A stretch of 64,000 nt of DNA, taken from the NCBI GenBank assembly GCA_001557505.1, contig LSAX01000003.1:4278001-4342000 (forward strand), given 5' to 3'. The notes beneath the pieces are model-generated. The model had not been told where the DNA came from. It saw only the letters and a program-made list of their open reading frames with translations, and did no database searches. The stretch comes from Reticulascus tulasneorum. Lineage: Eukaryota; Ascomycota; Sordariomycetes; Glomerellales; Reticulascaceae. Numbering within the stretch: the first letter of the stretch is position 1; every line of letters starts with the position of its first letter. A program made the translations under genes and the position numbers. Below are positions 63,201 through 64,000 of the stretch, piece after piece.

Positions 63201-64000
63201 ACAAGCCATGGTGGCTTGCAGCTATTGCGACGACAAGTAGGCGCAGCGATGGGATTGTCTCATAATTCTTGACGCCAATTGCCCCGGATTCTCCAGCGTG
63301 GGTAACCGAGCATCAAACTCGCCCGGCTTATTCTCGAACTTTGTACAACCTCAGTGCACGCAATCGCGCACCACATGTTAGTACACTGCGACTCTTGCGC
63401 GCTGTGACTTTGTTGTTTATCGTGACACGCCGGATTTCCTCATCTCGATTCCCGGGTTCATATCAAACACACCCTCCTCAGCTGTCCCATCATGTACTAT
63501 TCGTATGGTAATCTGTTCGATGCCTGGTGGATCAACGACCCTGGAGGATGCCCATCTGCGGTCAGCAGAGGAGGTTCCAAGCCATAACAATCCTTGAGGA
63601 CCTTGGGCTTGCAGGCTTTCTTGTTTCAAAGAGCGCCTCATGGACGATCCCCGCCGCTCCGTCCCATCTCATAGCCTCAAGGCTGAATGACCGCTTGGGA
63701 TTATTACGTCGACCTATGTAGCTGCTAGCCTAGCTAGTTCGCGAGATGATGCATACCAATTGCTGACCTCGACACATCGAGAATATCTATTGATATCTTG
63801 ACCCCCCCGTTTCCCAAGCTGGAAGTTGGTCCTAGCCGTTCCCATCCTGGCCCATTCCCCCGCCCCCACAAAGCGGAACGAACAACCGCTCTGAAATGAA
63901 TTGCCCCTCAATATCGTGAAAGTACCTTATCCCAGACTTGCCTAGGTGCCACAACTTCCATTCCCCTTCTCCTTCATTTCACCTTGCAGGGTAACAATCT
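57201..64000. other. gene desert, distal part to window end
   Basis: No protein domain, RNA gene or transposable element was recognised. Short open frames on both strands overlap each other and lack family features. Base composition is near balanced. A gene lying mainly beyond position 64000 could have its promoter here. Confidence 0.5.

Overview
This 64 kb window comes from a filamentous ascomycete (Pezizomycotina, most likely a eurotiomycete-type mould). The evidence is short introns of about 50-100 nt with GTATGT-like donors and internal GCTAAC/GCTAAT branch sites, monocistronic genes on both strands, and fungal families such as HeLo, Goodbye-NACHT, Rtt106, Vfa1 and Kgd4. No rRNA, tRNA, CRISPR array or intact transposon was seen. 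Exon boundaries were read by eye from splice signals and frame continuity.

Left part (1-16.4 kb), mostly housekeeping genes: the 5' end of a PhoD-like phosphatase (minus, cut by the window edge), an unrecognised 458-aa protein, mevalonate diphosphate decarboxylase (sterol pathway), a RUS/DUF647 membrane protein, cytochrome c heme lyase, a DJ-1/PfpI protein, the 2-oxoglutarate dehydrogenase adaptor Kgd4/Ymr31, and a 559-aa MFS exporter of the DHA2/VBA type.

Middle part (16.9-28.6 kb), an accessory island linked to fungal self/non-self recognition: a HeLo + DUF7580 protein gene whose frame is broken at a 17-bp homopolymer, a small HeLo-like gene or relic, an AT-rich stretch with a pseudogene carrying two internal stops, and an intact 1496-aa NLR-like STAND protein (Goodbye - NACHT - helical repeats - acidic tract - ZZ-like zinc finger).

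28.9-33.5 kb: histone chaperone Rtt106, a clearly dead argininosuccinate lyase copy (three stops, frameshifts, deletions), and VFA1 divergent from it.

Right part: a 9.3 kb gene desert (33.5-42.8 kb), the dual-specificity phosphatase Yvh1, a 638-aa C2H2 zinc-finger protein, and a second desert of 15.2 kb to the window end. The proximal part of that second desert, upstream of the C2H2 gene, is rich in microsatellites and homopolymers. Such a long 5' region could be the extended regulatory region or leader of a developmental regulator, but this is inference.
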